A stretch of DNA of 21,517 nt from Streptomyces chattanoogensis (GCF_001294335.1 NZ_LGKG01000184.1:1-21517); one strand, 5' to 3'; counted from the stretch's first letter, positions 7,253 to 15,744 are shown. Notes: generated by a model from the letters alone, not told the origin. Translations and numbers: made by a program.

Positions 7253-8197
7253 ATGCCCGCTCTGGCCTGCGCAGCGGCACCCCAGTTGCCCACCCTGACC
7301 AGCACCGTGCCCAGGGAATACGTCCACCGGGCGTCCTTCGCCGAAGTGCTCCCCACCGGCTGGCACCAGAGCGCACCGGACGAGTTCACCGTCACCGCCC
7401 AATGGCCCCGCCGGCACAGCTTCTACACGGAACAGGGCGGGCTGCACGATCCGATGCTCCTGTGGGAGACGATCCGCCAGTCCCTGCCCCTGCTGTCGCA
7501 CACAGGTTACGCCCTGCCCTTCGGCCACCGGCTGAGCTGGGAACGCTTCCGCTGCACCCTCCGCCCGGAAGCCATGCGCATCCAGCTCACCCCCGCCGAC
7601 CTCGAACTCCGCGTCAGCTGCTCCGGCATCAGACGCAGCCGCGGTCAACTGGCCGCCATATCCATGGACTTCGCGATCACGCGCGACGGTGCCCCCCTCG
7701 CCACCGCCGACACCCGCTTCGTCTGCCACTCCCCCGCCGTCTACGAACGGCTGCGCGCCGGACGCGCCGATCCCGCCCACGCCCTCGCCACCGCGCTGCC
7801 CCCGGCGCCCCCCGTGCCCCCGCACCTGGTGGGCCGCACCCTCGGCCATGACGTGGTGCTCTCCCCCACCGCCACGCCCCGGCGCTGGCAGCTGCGCGCC
7901 GACACCTCCCACCCCATACTCTTCGACCACCCGGTCGACCACGCCCCGGGCGTCCTGCTCCTCGAAGCCGCCCGCCAGGCCGCCCTCGCGACCTCCCCCG
8001 CCGGCCACACCGTCCCCGTGGAACTGGAGGTCTCCTTCTCCCGGTTCGTCGAGTACAACGCCCCGTGCTGGATCACCGCCACCCCCCTGGATCCGGATCC
8101 GCAGGGCCGCCCCCGCACCCACGTCACCGCCACACAGCACGACCGGGTGGCGTACGCGGCGACCCTGACGACGGAGTCCCCGGCCGGCCGCCGATGA
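7253..8197 (+). CDS. afsA: AfsA-type gamma-butyrolactone synthase
   Basis: A 314-residue enzyme. AfsA proteins condense a beta-ketoacyl-ACP with dihydroxyacetone phosphate, the first committed step to A-factor-type butyrolactones. Two AfsA hot-dog repeats are visible. Repeat 1 has VPREYVHRASFAEVLPTGW, then HDPMLLWETIRQ (65-76) and PFGHRLSWERF (89-99). Repeat 2 has HPILFDHPVDHAPGVLLLEAARQAA (220-244) and SFSRFVEYNAPCWI. The ATG at 7253 has GGGGAGAAGAG at 6-11 bases upstream; an upstream in-frame ATG at 7133 would add a basic, non-conserved stretch running through the operator-like site, so I reject it. The gene is divergent from a canonical receptor gene and convergent with the core RNA methyltransferase gene, where the accessory island ends. 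The exact signal (acyl chain, or a furan/butenolide variant) cannot be read from sequence. Confidence 0.94.
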   Translation: MPALACAAAPQLPTLTSTVPREYVHRASFAEVLPTGWHQSAPDEFTVTAQWPRRHSFYTEQGGLHDPMLLWETIRQSLPLLSHTGYALPFGHRLSWERFRCTLRPEAMRIQLTPADLELRVSCSGIRRSRGQLAAISMDFAITRDGAPLATADTRFVCHSPAVYERLRAGRADPAHALATALPPAPPVPPHLVGRTLGHDVVLSPTATPRRWQLRADTSHPILFDHPVDHAPGVLLLEAARQAALATSPAGHTVPVELEVSFSRFVEYNAPCWITATPLDPDPQGRPRTHVTATQHDRVAYAATLTTESPAGRR

Positions 8198-8213
8198 ACC
8201 GCGCCGCGGCCGG
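8184..8213. terminator. Possible terminator at the convergent afsA / methyltransferase junction
   Basis: CCGGCCGC (8184-8191) pairs perfectly with GCGGCCGG (8206-8213) across a 14-base loop that contains the afsA stop. Only 25 bp separate the two stop codons. Confidence 0.4.
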
Positions 8214-8222
8214 ATGCGCAGG

Positions 8223-9551
8223 TCAGTGCCCCTTCGCCGCAGGCTCCAGGATCGCCACGCACTCCACGTGATGGGTGAAGGGAAACAGATCGAACGCCCG
8301 CATCCGCCGCGGCACATAGCCCACCTCGCCGAAGTACTTCAGGTCGCGGGCGAGGGCGGCCGGGTCGCAGGCGACGTAGGCGATGCGGCGGGGGGTGAGG
8401 GAGGCGAGGTGGGTGACGGTCTGCTTGCCGGCGCCGGCGCGGGGCGGGTCCAGGACGACCAGGTCGACGTCGGTGATGCCGGTGCGGGGGAGGATCTGCT
8501 CGACCTTGCCGCGTTCGATGCGTACGCGGTCGAGGTCCTGGAGGTTGTGGCGGGCGTCCTCGACGGCGCGCTTGCCGGATTCGATGCCGAGGACCGCACC
8601 CTTGTCGCCGACGCGTTCGGCGAGCGCGCCGGCGAACAGGCCGACGCCGCAGTACAGATCCAGGGCCATATCGCCCTTCTTGGGCATCAGGCCCTGCATC
8701 ACGGCCTCGACGAGGAGGTCGGCGGCCTTCGGGTGGACCTGCCAGAAGCCGCCGTTGCCGACCCGCCAGGTGCGGCCGGCGGCGCGTTCGCGGACGAAGG
8801 GGCGGCCGTGGACGCGGTGGACCTGCTCGTCCTTCTCGCCGATGCGCAGTACGGAGACGGGCTTGTCGAGTTCGACGATGGGGAGCCGGCCGCCGGGCTT
8901 GGGCGTGAGGATGACCTGGCGGTCGTGGGAGCCGGTGGCGGCGATCGCCTCGATGGTGGCGATGGACGGCCACTCGCGCCGTTCGATGCCCAGCTCGGAG
9001 ACGCCCGGCGCGGCGATCATGCAGTGGTCGACCGGCTCGATGTCGTGGGAGCGGTGCTTGCGCAGTCCGGCGCGGCCCTCCGCGTCGACGGCGTACTGGA
9101 CGCGGGTGCGCCAGGCCGGTACCTCGCCCTTGGCCACCTTGTCGCCGGGGGCCGGTTCGACGGTGCCGTCCCAGTGGGCCTCCTCGGGTGAGAGGCCGGC
9201 CAGCCGCTGCAGCTGCTCGGCGATGACCGCGCCCTTCAGACGACGCTGGGCGCCGGGCGCGGCGTGCTGCCAGTCGCAGCCGCCGCATTTGCCGGGGCCG
9301 GAGAAGGGACAGGGGGCCTCGACCCGGTCCTTGGAGGCGGCCAGGACGGAAACGGCGTCGGCTCGCAGGAAACGGGCGCCTTCCTCGCCGTGGGTGACGC
9401 GGGCGATCACGCGCTCACCGGGGAGGGTGTGGCGCACGAAGAGGACCTGGCCCTCCTGCGTACGGGCGATGCAGTGGCCGCCGTGGGCGACCGGGCCGAC
9501 CTCGACCTCGTACTCCTCGCCTACCAGCGACGTCTTCGGTTCCTGCGGCAT
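8223..9551 (-). CDS. Class I SAM-dependent RNA methyltransferase, TrmA/RlmD type with TRAM domain
   Basis: A 442-residue enzyme expected to methylate C5 of uridine in tRNA or rRNA. Domains in order: an N-terminal TRAM RNA-binding domain (about 9-68); an iron-sulfur cluster set Cys81, Cys89, Cys92 (CPFSGPGKCGGCDWQH) with Cys177 (DHCMIA); a SAM-binding Rossmann domain with DLYCGVGLFAG (298-308) and LDPPRAGAG (367-375); the nucleophile Cys395 (YVACDP); and the C-terminal base Glu430 (HHVECVAIL). All residues needed for catalysis appear present. Which uridine is modified cannot be told. The ATG at 9549-9551 has AGGAG 11 bases upstream. It is next to the KimA-like permease gene, as its M. tuberculosis counterpart is (Rv2689c beside Rv2690c, from memory), but a strong hairpin separates the two transcripts. 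Confidence 0.93.
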   Translation of the reverse strand: MPQEPKTSLVGEEYEVEVGPVAHGGHCIARTQEGQVLFVRHTLPGERVIARVTHGEEGARFLRADAVSVLAASKDRVEAPCPFSGPGKCGGCDWQHAAPGAQRRLKGAVIAEQLQRLAGLSPEEAHWDGTVEPAPGDKVAKGEVPAWRTRVQYAVDAEGRAGLRKHRSHDIEPVDHCMIAAPGVSELGIERREWPSIATIEAIAATGSHDRQVILTPKPGGRLPIVELDKPVSVLRIGEKDEQVHRVHGRPFVRERAAGRTWRVGNGGFWQVHPKAADLLVEAVMQGLMPKKGDMALDLYCGVGLFAGALAERVGDKGAVLGIESGKRAVEDARHNLQDLDRVRIERGKVEQILPRTGITDVDLVVLDPPRAGAGKQTVTHLASLTPRRIAYVACDPAALARDLKYFGEVGYVPRRMRAFDLFPFTHHVECVAILEPAAKGH

Positions 9552-9590
9552 GGCGGGGAGGGCTCCTGTGGTGCGGGCGGGGAAGACCGT

Positions 9591-9623
9591 GACGGCCGGC
9601 CTCCGGGTGGGAGGCCAGCCGTC
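9591..9623 (-). terminator. Terminator between permease and methyltransferase genes
   Basis: A hairpin with GGCCTCC / GGAGGCC (9598-9604, 9610-9616), one mismatch, then GACGGC / GCCGTC (9591-9596, 9618-9623), and a 5-base loop. On the minus strand it follows the permease stop (9721) by about 100 bases and precedes the methyltransferase ATG by 40. Confidence 0.65.
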
Positions 9624-9720
9624 AAGTCTACGTCCCGAAGCGCGGTGCCCGGCTCGGCCGGGAGTCCCGGGAGCCCGCGGCGTCAGCCGCCGATGTCACC
9701 GCCCCAGGATCCCCGGGGGA

Positions 9721-11793
9721 TCACCGTTTGCCGGCCCCCTGCTTCTCGCCGGCCGACTTGTCCTTCTTCGGCTGTGCGGCGACCGGGCCGCGGCGCACCG
9801 CACCCGGGGCGCTCCACTCGGCGCGCTTGCGGGCCCGCAGCTTGGCGGCCTCGGAGGAGTCCAGCTGCCAGGGGACGGAGGTGACCATGACGCCGGGGGT
9901 GAACAGGAGGCGTCCCTTGAGGCGCAGGGCGGACTGGTTGTGGAGCAGGTGCTCGTACCAGCGGCCGACGACGTACTCCGGGATGAATACGGAGACGGCG
10001 TCGCGCGGGCTCTCGCGGCGCAGCGACTTGACGTGGTCGATGAACGGGCGGGTGATCTCGCGGTAGGGGGAGGCGAGGACCTTGAGGGGGACGTCTATGC
10101 CGCGCCGTTCCCACTCCTCCCGGAGCGCCTTGGTATCGGCCTGGTCGACGTCGACGCTGACCGCTTCGAGGGTGTCCGAGCGCATCAGCTTGGCGTAGTT
10201 CAGGGCGCGCAGGGTGGGCTTGTGGACCTTGGAGACCAGGACGATGGAGTGGACGCGGGAGGGGCGTACGACGTCGTCGTCCGGGGCGTCGTCGGCGGCG
10301 AGCTCGTCGGCGACCCGGTCGTAGTGGCGGCGGATCGCGCTCATCGTGACGAAGAAGATGACCATGCCGAGCAGGGCCACCCACGCGCCGTGGGTGAACT
10401 TCGTCAGCAGGACGACGACGAGCACCAGGCCGGTGAAGAAGGCGCCGAAGGCGTTGATGGCCCGCGAGCGGTGCATCCGGTGGCGCTTGGCCGAGTCCTT
10501 CTCGGTCAGCAGATGGCGGTTCCAGTGGCGGACCATGCCGACCTGGCTGAGCGTGAAGGAGACGAAGACGCCGACGATGTAGAGCTGGATCAGGCGGGTG
10601 GAGTCCGCGCCGTAGAGGTAGGTCAGTACGGCGGCGGCGCCGGCCAGCAGGACGATGCCGTTGGAGAAGGCCAGGCGGTCACCACGGGTGTGCAGCTGGC
10701 GCGGCAGGTAGCGGTCCTGGGCGAGGATCGAGCCGAGCAGCGGGAAGCCGTTGTAGGCGGTGTTGGCGGCCAGGAACAGGACCAGGGCGGTGGCGGCGGC
10801 GAGGATGACGAAGAGCAACGAGCCCTTGCCGAAGACCGCCTCGGCGACCTGGGAGATGACCGGGTTCTGGGTGTAGCCGGAGCCGAGCGGCTTGCCGTGG
10901 TCCAGGAGGTCCTTGGCGGGGGTCTCGGCCATCTTGACGTGCGTGGTCATGGCCAGCGCGATGATGCCGCAGAACATGGTGACGGCCAGGCCGCCCATGA
11001 GGGCCAGCGTGGTGGCGGCGTTCTTGGACTTCGGCTTGCGGAAGGCGGGCACGCCGTTGGAGATCGCCTCGACGCCGGTGAGCGCCGCGCAGCCGGAGGA
11101 GAAGGCGCGCAGGAGGAGGAAGATCAGCGCGAAGCCGGCCAGGCCGCCCTGCTCGGCGTGGATGGTGTAGTCGGCGGTGGGGGCCCGCATGGAGTCGCCC
11201 AGGACCAGGCCGCGGACGGCGCCCCAGGCGATCATGATGAAGACGCCCGCCACGAAGACGTACGTGGGGATCGCGAAGAGCTTGCCCGACTCCTTGACGC
11301 CGCGCAGGTTCATCAGCGTCAGGAGAACGATGACGGCGATCGCGCAGAGTGTCTTGTGCTCGACGACGAACGGGATCGCGGAGCCCAGGTTCTCGATTCC
11401 GGACGAGATGGAGACCGCGACGGTCAGCACATAGTCGACCAGCAGGGCGCTGGCGACGGTCAGACCGGCCTTGGGGCCGAGATTGGTGGTGGCGACCTCG
11501 TAGTCACCGCCGCCGCTCGGGTAGGCGTGCACGTTCTGCCGGTACGACGCCACGACGGTGAACATCAGCACCACGACCGCGACCGCGATCCAGGGGCTGA
11601 AGGCGTACGCACTCGCACCCGCGACGGACAGGACGAGCAGCACCTCGCCCGGCGCATAGGCCACGGAGGAGAGCGGGTCGGAGGCGAAGACGGGGAGTGC
11701 GATGCGCTTGGGGAGAAGGGTCTCCCCGAGCTTGTCGCTGCGCAGTGCGCGCCCGATCAGGATCCGTTTGGGCACGTCGGTCAGTTTGGACAC
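9721..11793 (-). CDS. KimA-like APC-superfamily permease, probable potassium importer
   Basis: A 690-residue membrane protein with about 12 transmembrane helices in the first 480 residues, followed by a soluble C-terminal domain of about 180. ASDPLSSVAYAPGE (37-50) is the helix-1 signature of the YdaO/KimA group; Asp39 and Tyr46 have the spacing of the K+-site residues Asp36/Tyr43 of B. subtilis KimA (from memory). YPSGGGDYEVATTNLGPKAG (91-110) is typical of APC permeases. Automatic annotation usually says amino-acid permease, but the neighbours (two-RCK protein, ceoB, ceoC, kdpDE) point to K+. The C-terminal part (HSIVLVSKVHKPTLRALNYA onward) resembles a USP-like regulatory fold. Start is GTG at 11791-11793 with no Shine-Dalgarno; TAGCAT 7 bases before it suggests a leaderless transcript. 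Confidence 0.85.
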   Translation of the reverse strand: MSKLTDVPKRILIGRALRSDKLGETLLPKRIALPVFASDPLSSVAYAPGEVLLVLSVAGASAYAFSPWIAVAVVVLMFTVVASYRQNVHAYPSGGGDYEVATTNLGPKAGLTVASALLVDYVLTVAVSISSGIENLGSAIPFVVEHKTLCAIAVIVLLTLMNLRGVKESGKLFAIPTYVFVAGVFIMIAWGAVRGLVLGDSMRAPTADYTIHAEQGGLAGFALIFLLLRAFSSGCAALTGVEAISNGVPAFRKPKSKNAATTLALMGGLAVTMFCGIIALAMTTHVKMAETPAKDLLDHGKPLGSGYTQNPVISQVAEAVFGKGSLLFVILAAATALVLFLAANTAYNGFPLLGSILAQDRYLPRQLHTRGDRLAFSNGIVLLAGAAAVLTYLYGADSTRLIQLYIVGVFVSFTLSQVGMVRHWNRHLLTEKDSAKRHRMHRSRAINAFGAFFTGLVLVVVLLTKFTHGAWVALLGMVIFFVTMSAIRRHYDRVADELAADDAPDDDVVRPSRVHSIVLVSKVHKPTLRALNYAKLMRSDTLEAVSVDVDQADTKALREEWERRGIDVPLKVLASPYREITRPFIDHVKSLRRESPRDAVSVFIPEYVVGRWYEHLLHNQSALRLKGRLLFTPGVMVTSVPWQLDSSEAAKLRARKRAEWSAPGAVRRGPVAAQPKKDKSAGEKQGAGKR

Positions 11794-11800
11794 GCAGAGG

Positions 11801-11850
11801 ATGCTAAGCCTTCGTCAAGGCCCGCAACCACCCGCCACCCGCGCGGGTGG
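11801..11850 (-). promoter_or_regulatory. Upstream region of the permease gene: -10-like box and perfect 16-bp palindrome
   Basis: On the minus strand TAGCAT (11801-11806) ends 7 bases before the GTG start, fitting leaderless transcription; a weak TTGCGG lies 15 bases further up. Just upstream is the perfect palindrome CCACCCGCGCGGGTGG (11835-11850), a candidate operator or the terminator of the preceding RCK gene. I see no long leader that could hold a c-di-AMP riboswitch. Confidence 0.35.
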
Positions 11851-11984
11851 TGGCGACGGAGTGCGCCGCGGCACGCCTGACCTGCACGGCGCCGCCCCGG
11901 AGCGCGGCACCCGCACACAATCCGCACGTCGTCGGCACACTTCGCTTGCGAAACAGCCGATGCGGGTGGTGTGCGTGGTGTTCG

Positions 11985-14102
11985 TCACGGTTGCCGGTTT
12001 CCGCCCCTGCGGGCCCCGCCGGGGCGCGGGCGCCGGGCCAGCAGATCGCCCAGCCCCTCGCGGGTGGCGGCGAGCAGCACCCGGTCCTGCGGGCGCAGGA
12101 CATATCCGTCGCCCAGCTCGTGGACCAGGCGCGCCGGCTCACGTTCGGCGGCCGGCTGCGGCGCGGCGGCGGAGGTGTCCCCCGCGGCCTCGTCGGGCGC
12201 GGAGGTGTCGACGGCCAGCACCCTCAGCCGCCCCGGCCGCAGCACCTCGCCGACCGTACGGCCCTCCAGGGCGGCGTGGCCCCGCACCCCGACCCGGGCC
12301 ACCAGCAGCACCCGCCGCTCGACGGGGATCGCGCCCAGGATCTGCCGGCCCATCATCGCGCCGGCGAAGGCGGGGGCCGCCAGGAACGAGACGCTGCGGC
12401 TGCGGGTCAGGGCGTGCGGGTGCGCGGCGCGCAGGGTGCGGTAGACGGCGGTGGCGAAGCGGTCGTCGAACAGCCGCAGCGTCACCCGCAGCCGGGGCTT
12501 GACCGACCGTGCGTAGAGAGCGGCCTCCAGATTGGTGGTGTCATCGCTGGTCAGGGCGAGCAGGGAGCGCGCCCGGTCGACCTTCGCGGCCTCCAGGACA
12601 CCCTCGTGGGTGACATCCCCCACGACGGTCGGCACCCGCAGCCGGCGGGCCAGCGAGATACCGCGCGCCTCCGGGTCGCCCTCGATGCACACCACCGGGA
12701 TGCCCAGCTCGTGCAGCCGGGTCAGCACCCGGGTGCCCACCTTGCCGAGCCCGAGCAGCACCACGTGTCCGGACAGCCCGCGCGGCGGACGGCGCAGCGC
12801 GGAGGCGCTACGGAAGGTGCCCAGGCCCTCGAAGGCGGCGGCGACCAGGACCGGCAGCAGGAGCATCCCGGTGAGCCCGGACAGCAGCTGGATGATCTTG
12901 CGGGGCAGGGACCCGTCGATCGCCGGGTCGTCTATGGCGAAGAGGTCGAGAAGGGTGAGGTAGACGGCGTGCAGCGGCTTTTCGCCGGTGGTGAGGGTGG
13001 AGGCGACGGCCAGTGCGAGCACGGCGAGGACGACGCCGGCCAGCGACCAGCGCAGCCGGCGGGAGAAGAGGGAGGCGAGCGGGGCGCCGCGCCCGCGCAG
13101 CAGGCGGGGGCGCACCGTCCGCCCCGTATAGGAGACGGTCTCCAGGACGATGGTGCCGCGCCCGGCGGATCCCGCGGCGGCAGCATCGTCCGGCAGCAGC
13201 ACCGGACCGTCGTCCCCGGCGGCCGGCGCCGGTGCCGGGCCCTGGGCGTCGGCGGGGTCGGTGGCCGAGGCGGACAGCACCGCCAGAGTGCACAGGCCCG
13301 CCGCGGCCGGCAGTCCCTGCGGCACCGGAGCACGCTCCACGGCGCGCAGCATCAGCCCGTCCGCCTCGATGACCTTGCTGGTCCCGGCGACCGCGGTGGC
13401 CACCAGCGCCGGGGCCACCGTGTCGGCGTCGGACAGCACGGTGGTGGAGGCATCGGCGCTGGTCACGCCCTCGCCGCCCTGGGACGCGACGGCCGCCGCC
13501 TGGTCGAGCAGCGCCTCCAGATGCTGGCCGAGCTTGTGGTTGTAGAGCCGGATCACCAGCCGCAGCCGGGGGTTGAGGCGGCGGGCGCGCAGCGCGGCGT
13601 GGATGTTGAGCTCATCGTCGTCGTAGACCAGCGCCAGCGCGCCCGCCTCGGCGATGCCCGCCGCCGTCAGCGCGGCGTCGTCGGCCTCCGTCGCCTCCAG
13701 GATCCGCAGCGGCTCCTCGGGCGGCTCGTCGGCGTCGTCCCCCGCTTCGGGAACCACCTGGTCGCCTGGTGCCCGCTCGCCCGGCCCGCGCTCGCCCGGG
13801 CCCCGGTCGTTCGGCAGCAGGGACGTACGCGCCACCGCCGCCGACACCCTTCCCCAAGCTCTCGAACCGTGCTCGAGCAGGGGAGACCCCATGCGCAGCA
13901 CCGTGGCCCGGCCGAGCGCACGGGCGGGCGGCGGAATGCGGGGCCGGTGCGGCTCCCGGGCGGAGGGGACGACGAGCGTCACCCGTTCGCGGTAGACGTC
14001 CTTGAGTTCCGCGGCGAGCCGGTGCGCGAGCGCATCGTCGCCACAGACCACCATGTGCGGGGCGTAGGAGCCCTGTTGGGGCTGCTGAGGCAGGTTGGAC
14101 AC
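11985..14102 (-). CDS. Two-RCK membrane protein (RCK-2TM-RCK), potassium-channel-like without a filter
   Basis: A 705-residue protein. RCK region 1 (about 16-250, starting MVVCGDDALAHRLAAEL) is interrupted by a low-complexity insert with repeated RGPGE/RAPGD (99-115). A linker follows, then two hydrophobic helices (about 352-371 and 402-424), then RCK region 2 (445-690) beginning GHVVLLGLGKVG with a GxGxxG nucleotide site (451-456), Glu474 after strand 2, and a TrkA-C-like end. The layout recalls 2TM potassium channels, yet the pore loop reads VYLTLLDLFAIDDPAID (380-396), without a TVGYG-type filter. It may be an NAD(H)- or nucleotide-sensing membrane anchor rather than a channel. Start is GTG at 14100-14102 with no clear RBS. 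It is divergent from ceoB and upstream of the permease on the same strand. I recall no counterpart in the matching M. tuberculosis locus. Confidence 0.85.
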   Translation of the reverse strand: MSNLPQQPQQGSYAPHMVVCGDDALAHRLAAELKDVYRERVTLVVPSAREPHRPRIPPPARALGRATVLRMGSPLLEHGSRAWGRVSAAVARTSLLPNDRGPGERGPGERAPGDQVVPEAGDDADEPPEEPLRILEATEADDAALTAAGIAEAGALALVYDDDELNIHAALRARRLNPRLRLVIRLYNHKLGQHLEALLDQAAAVASQGGEGVTSADASTTVLSDADTVAPALVATAVAGTSKVIEADGLMLRAVERAPVPQGLPAAAGLCTLAVLSASATDPADAQGPAPAPAAGDDGPVLLPDDAAAAGSAGRGTIVLETVSYTGRTVRPRLLRGRGAPLASLFSRRLRWSLAGVVLAVLALAVASTLTTGEKPLHAVYLTLLDLFAIDDPAIDGSLPRKIIQLLSGLTGMLLLPVLVAAAFEGLGTFRSASALRRPPRGLSGHVVLLGLGKVGTRVLTRLHELGIPVVCIEGDPEARGISLARRLRVPTVVGDVTHEGVLEAAKVDRARSLLALTSDDTTNLEAALYARSVKPRLRVTLRLFDDRFATAVYRTLRAAHPHALTRSRSVSFLAAPAFAGAMMGRQILGAIPVERRVLLVARVGVRGHAALEGRTVGEVLRPGRLRVLAVDTSAPDEAAGDTSAAAPQPAAEREPARLVHELGDGYVLRPQDRVLLAATREGLGDLLARRPRPGGARRGGNRQP

Positions 14103-14407
14103 ACCGCGTAGCGTGCCCTACACGCGTCGCACGGCGCAGCCGGGCGCGGCATCCCGGCACAGGACCGGCCCGGCCCGGCATGCAGCCGGTGCCGACCGCG
14201 CCCCTTACCGGACGGCACATTGCGGCTACGGTTGTACCGGACCGCGCTGCGCCCAACACGCCCGTTGATGCGTACGGGGTCCCGGTCGCGAACAGTGGTC
14301 TTGCGATCGCGAGCAGTGGCCGCGTGCCGCCGGCACTCGGGAAAGAAAGAGTTGAGCAGGGTGTTTGGGCAGGTCAGCGCGCTAATTCAGGTCACGGGGT
14401 AATCAGC
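14103..14407. promoter_or_regulatory. Divergent promoter region between two-RCK gene and ceoB, with spaced direct repeat
   Basis: A 305-bp gap without a convincing gene. TCGCGAACAGTGG (14286-14298) and TCGCGAGCAGTGG (14307-14319) match at 12 of 13 positions and are 21 bp apart, two turns of the helix, which would put two bound protomers on the same face. The ceoB start follows TAATTC at 14383-14388, a possible -10, without a good -35. Otherwise I see only GC-rich dyads. Confidence 0.35.
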
Positions 14408-15076
14408 ATGCACATCGTCATCATGGGGTGCGGCCGGGTGGGCTCCGCGCTCGCGCAGACCCTGGAGAGCCAGGGCCACACCATCGCGGTGGTCGACCAG
14501 GACCCGACCGCCTTCCGTCGCCTCGGCTCGGCCTTCGGCGGCCGCCGGGTGACCGGCGTCGGCTTCGACCAGGACACCCTGCGCGAGGCCGGCATCGAGG
14601 AGGCGGGCGCCTTCGCCGCCGTCTCCAGCGGCGACAACTCCAACATCATCGCCGCCCGGGTGGCCCGCGAGATGTTCGGCGTCGAGAACGTCGCCGCCCG
14701 TATCTACGACCCGCGCCGCGCCGAGGTCTACCAGCGCCTGGGCATCCCCACCGTCGCCACCGTCCGCTGGACGGCCGACCAGATGCTGCGCCGGCTGCTG
14801 CCCTCGGGCGCCGAGCCGATGTGGCGGGACCCCAGCGGCGGCGTCCAGCTCGCCGAGGTGCACACCGCACCGGCCTGGGTCGGCCACAAGATCAGCAAGC
14901 TGCAGGACGAGACCGGCGTCCGCGTCGCCTTCCTGACCCGGCTGGGCGAGGCGATGCTGCCGACCTCCCAGACGGTGCTGCAGGAGGGCGATCTGGTGCA
15001 CGTCATGATGCGCACCGACGAGGTCGAAAAGGTCGAAGCGGCATTCGCCACGGGTCCCGAGGAGACGCACGCATGA
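14408..15076 (+). CDS. ceoB: TrkA-family potassium uptake regulator CeoB
   Basis: A 222-residue cytosolic RCK protein that binds a nucleotide and gates a K+ transporter. RCK-N begins MHIVIMGCGRVGSALAQTLE, with the GxGxxG loop at 7-12 and Asp30 at the end of strand 2 (NAD-type). SGDNSNIIAARVAREMFG (74-91) and ARIYDPRRAEVYQRLGI are typical of CeoB. The C-terminal TrkA-C domain follows from about 145. The ATG at 14408 is chosen because the Rossmann strand begins there; GGGG lies 8 bases upstream. An upstream frame to 14180 has no family similarity. Its stop overlaps the ceoC start as ATGA, so the two are co-translated. No TrkH/TrkG gene is nearby, which leaves the KimA-like permease as the likeliest membrane partner. 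Confidence 0.93.
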   Translation: MHIVIMGCGRVGSALAQTLESQGHTIAVVDQDPTAFRRLGSAFGGRRVTGVGFDQDTLREAGIEEAGAFAAVSSGDNSNIIAARVAREMFGVENVAARIYDPRRAEVYQRLGIPTVATVRWTADQMLRRLLPSGAEPMWRDPSGGVQLAEVHTAPAWVGHKISKLQDETGVRVAFLTRLGEAMLPTSQTVLQEGDLVHVMMRTDEVEKVEAAFATGPEETHA

Positions 15077-15744
15077 GGGTCGCAATCGCGGGCGCCGGCG
15101 CGGTGGGCCGTTCCATCGCCGGTGAGCTCCTGGAAAACGGCCACGAGATCCTGCTGATCGACAAGGCGCCGACCGCCATCTCGGTCGAGCGGGTGCCGCT
15201 GGCGGAGTGGCTGTTGGCCGACGCCTGCGAGATCACCTCGCTCGACGAGGCGGCGCTGCAGCGCTGCAATGTCGTCATCGCGGCGACCGGCGACGACAAG
15301 GTCAACCTCGTCGTCTCGCTGCTCGCCAAGACCGAGTACGGCGTGCCCCGGGTGGTCGCCCGGGTGAACAACCCGAAGAACGAGTGGCTGTTCAACGAGG
15401 CCTGGGGCGTCGATGTCGCGGTCTCCACGCCGCGCCTGATGTCGGCCCTGGTCGAGGAGGCCGTCAGCGTCGGCGACCTCGTACGGCTGCTGCGCTTCAG
15501 CCACGGCGACGCCAACCTCGTCGAGCTCACGCTGCCCCCGGAGGCCGCGCTGGCCGGCACCCGGGTCGGCGATGTGGAGTGGCCCGAGGACACCTCCCTG
15601 GTGACGATCATCCGCGGTACGCGGGTACTCACGCCCAACAAGGAGGACGCGCTGGAGGCGGGCGACGAGCTGCTGTTCGTCGCGGCCCAGTCGCGCGAGG
15701 AGCAGCTGGAGGATCTGCTGTCGGTGCGGCGGACGGACGCCTAG
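15073..15744 (+). CDS. ceoC: TrkA-family potassium uptake regulator CeoC
   Basis: A 223-residue RCK protein, paralogous to CeoB. MRVAIAGAGAVGRSIAGELL has the GxGxxG loop at 7-12 and Asp30 ends strand 2. ATGDDKVNLVVSLLAKTEYGVPRVVARVNNP (71-101) is the conserved RCK core, and TrkA-C covers about 135-215. The ATG overlaps the ceoB stop by four bases (ATGA). CeoB and CeoC probably assemble together into the gating ring of one transporter. A 40-bp perfect palindrome 15 bp past the TAG stop ends the unit. Confidence 0.93.
   Translation: MRVAIAGAGAVGRSIAGELLENGHEILLIDKAPTAISVERVPLAEWLLADACEITSLDEAALQRCNVVIAATGDDKVNLVVSLLAKTEYGVPRVVARVNNPKNEWLFNEAWGVDVAVSTPRLMSALVEEAVSVGDLVRLLRFSHGDANLVELTLPPEAALAGTRVGDVEWPEDTSLVTIIRGTRVLTPNKEDALEAGDELLFVAAQSREEQLEDLLSVRRTDA

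Noticed and set aside
8383..11880. Open frame of 1165 codons antisense to the methyltransferase and permease genes
   Set aside because: Asp/Gly/Val-rich low-complexity product typical of the complement of GC-rich genes; the opposite strand has full motif support.
11794..11984. c-di-AMP (ydaO-type) riboswitch upstream of the KimA-like gene
   Set aside because: The -10-like box lies 7 bases before the start codon, leaving no leader, and no conserved riboswitch core was recognised.
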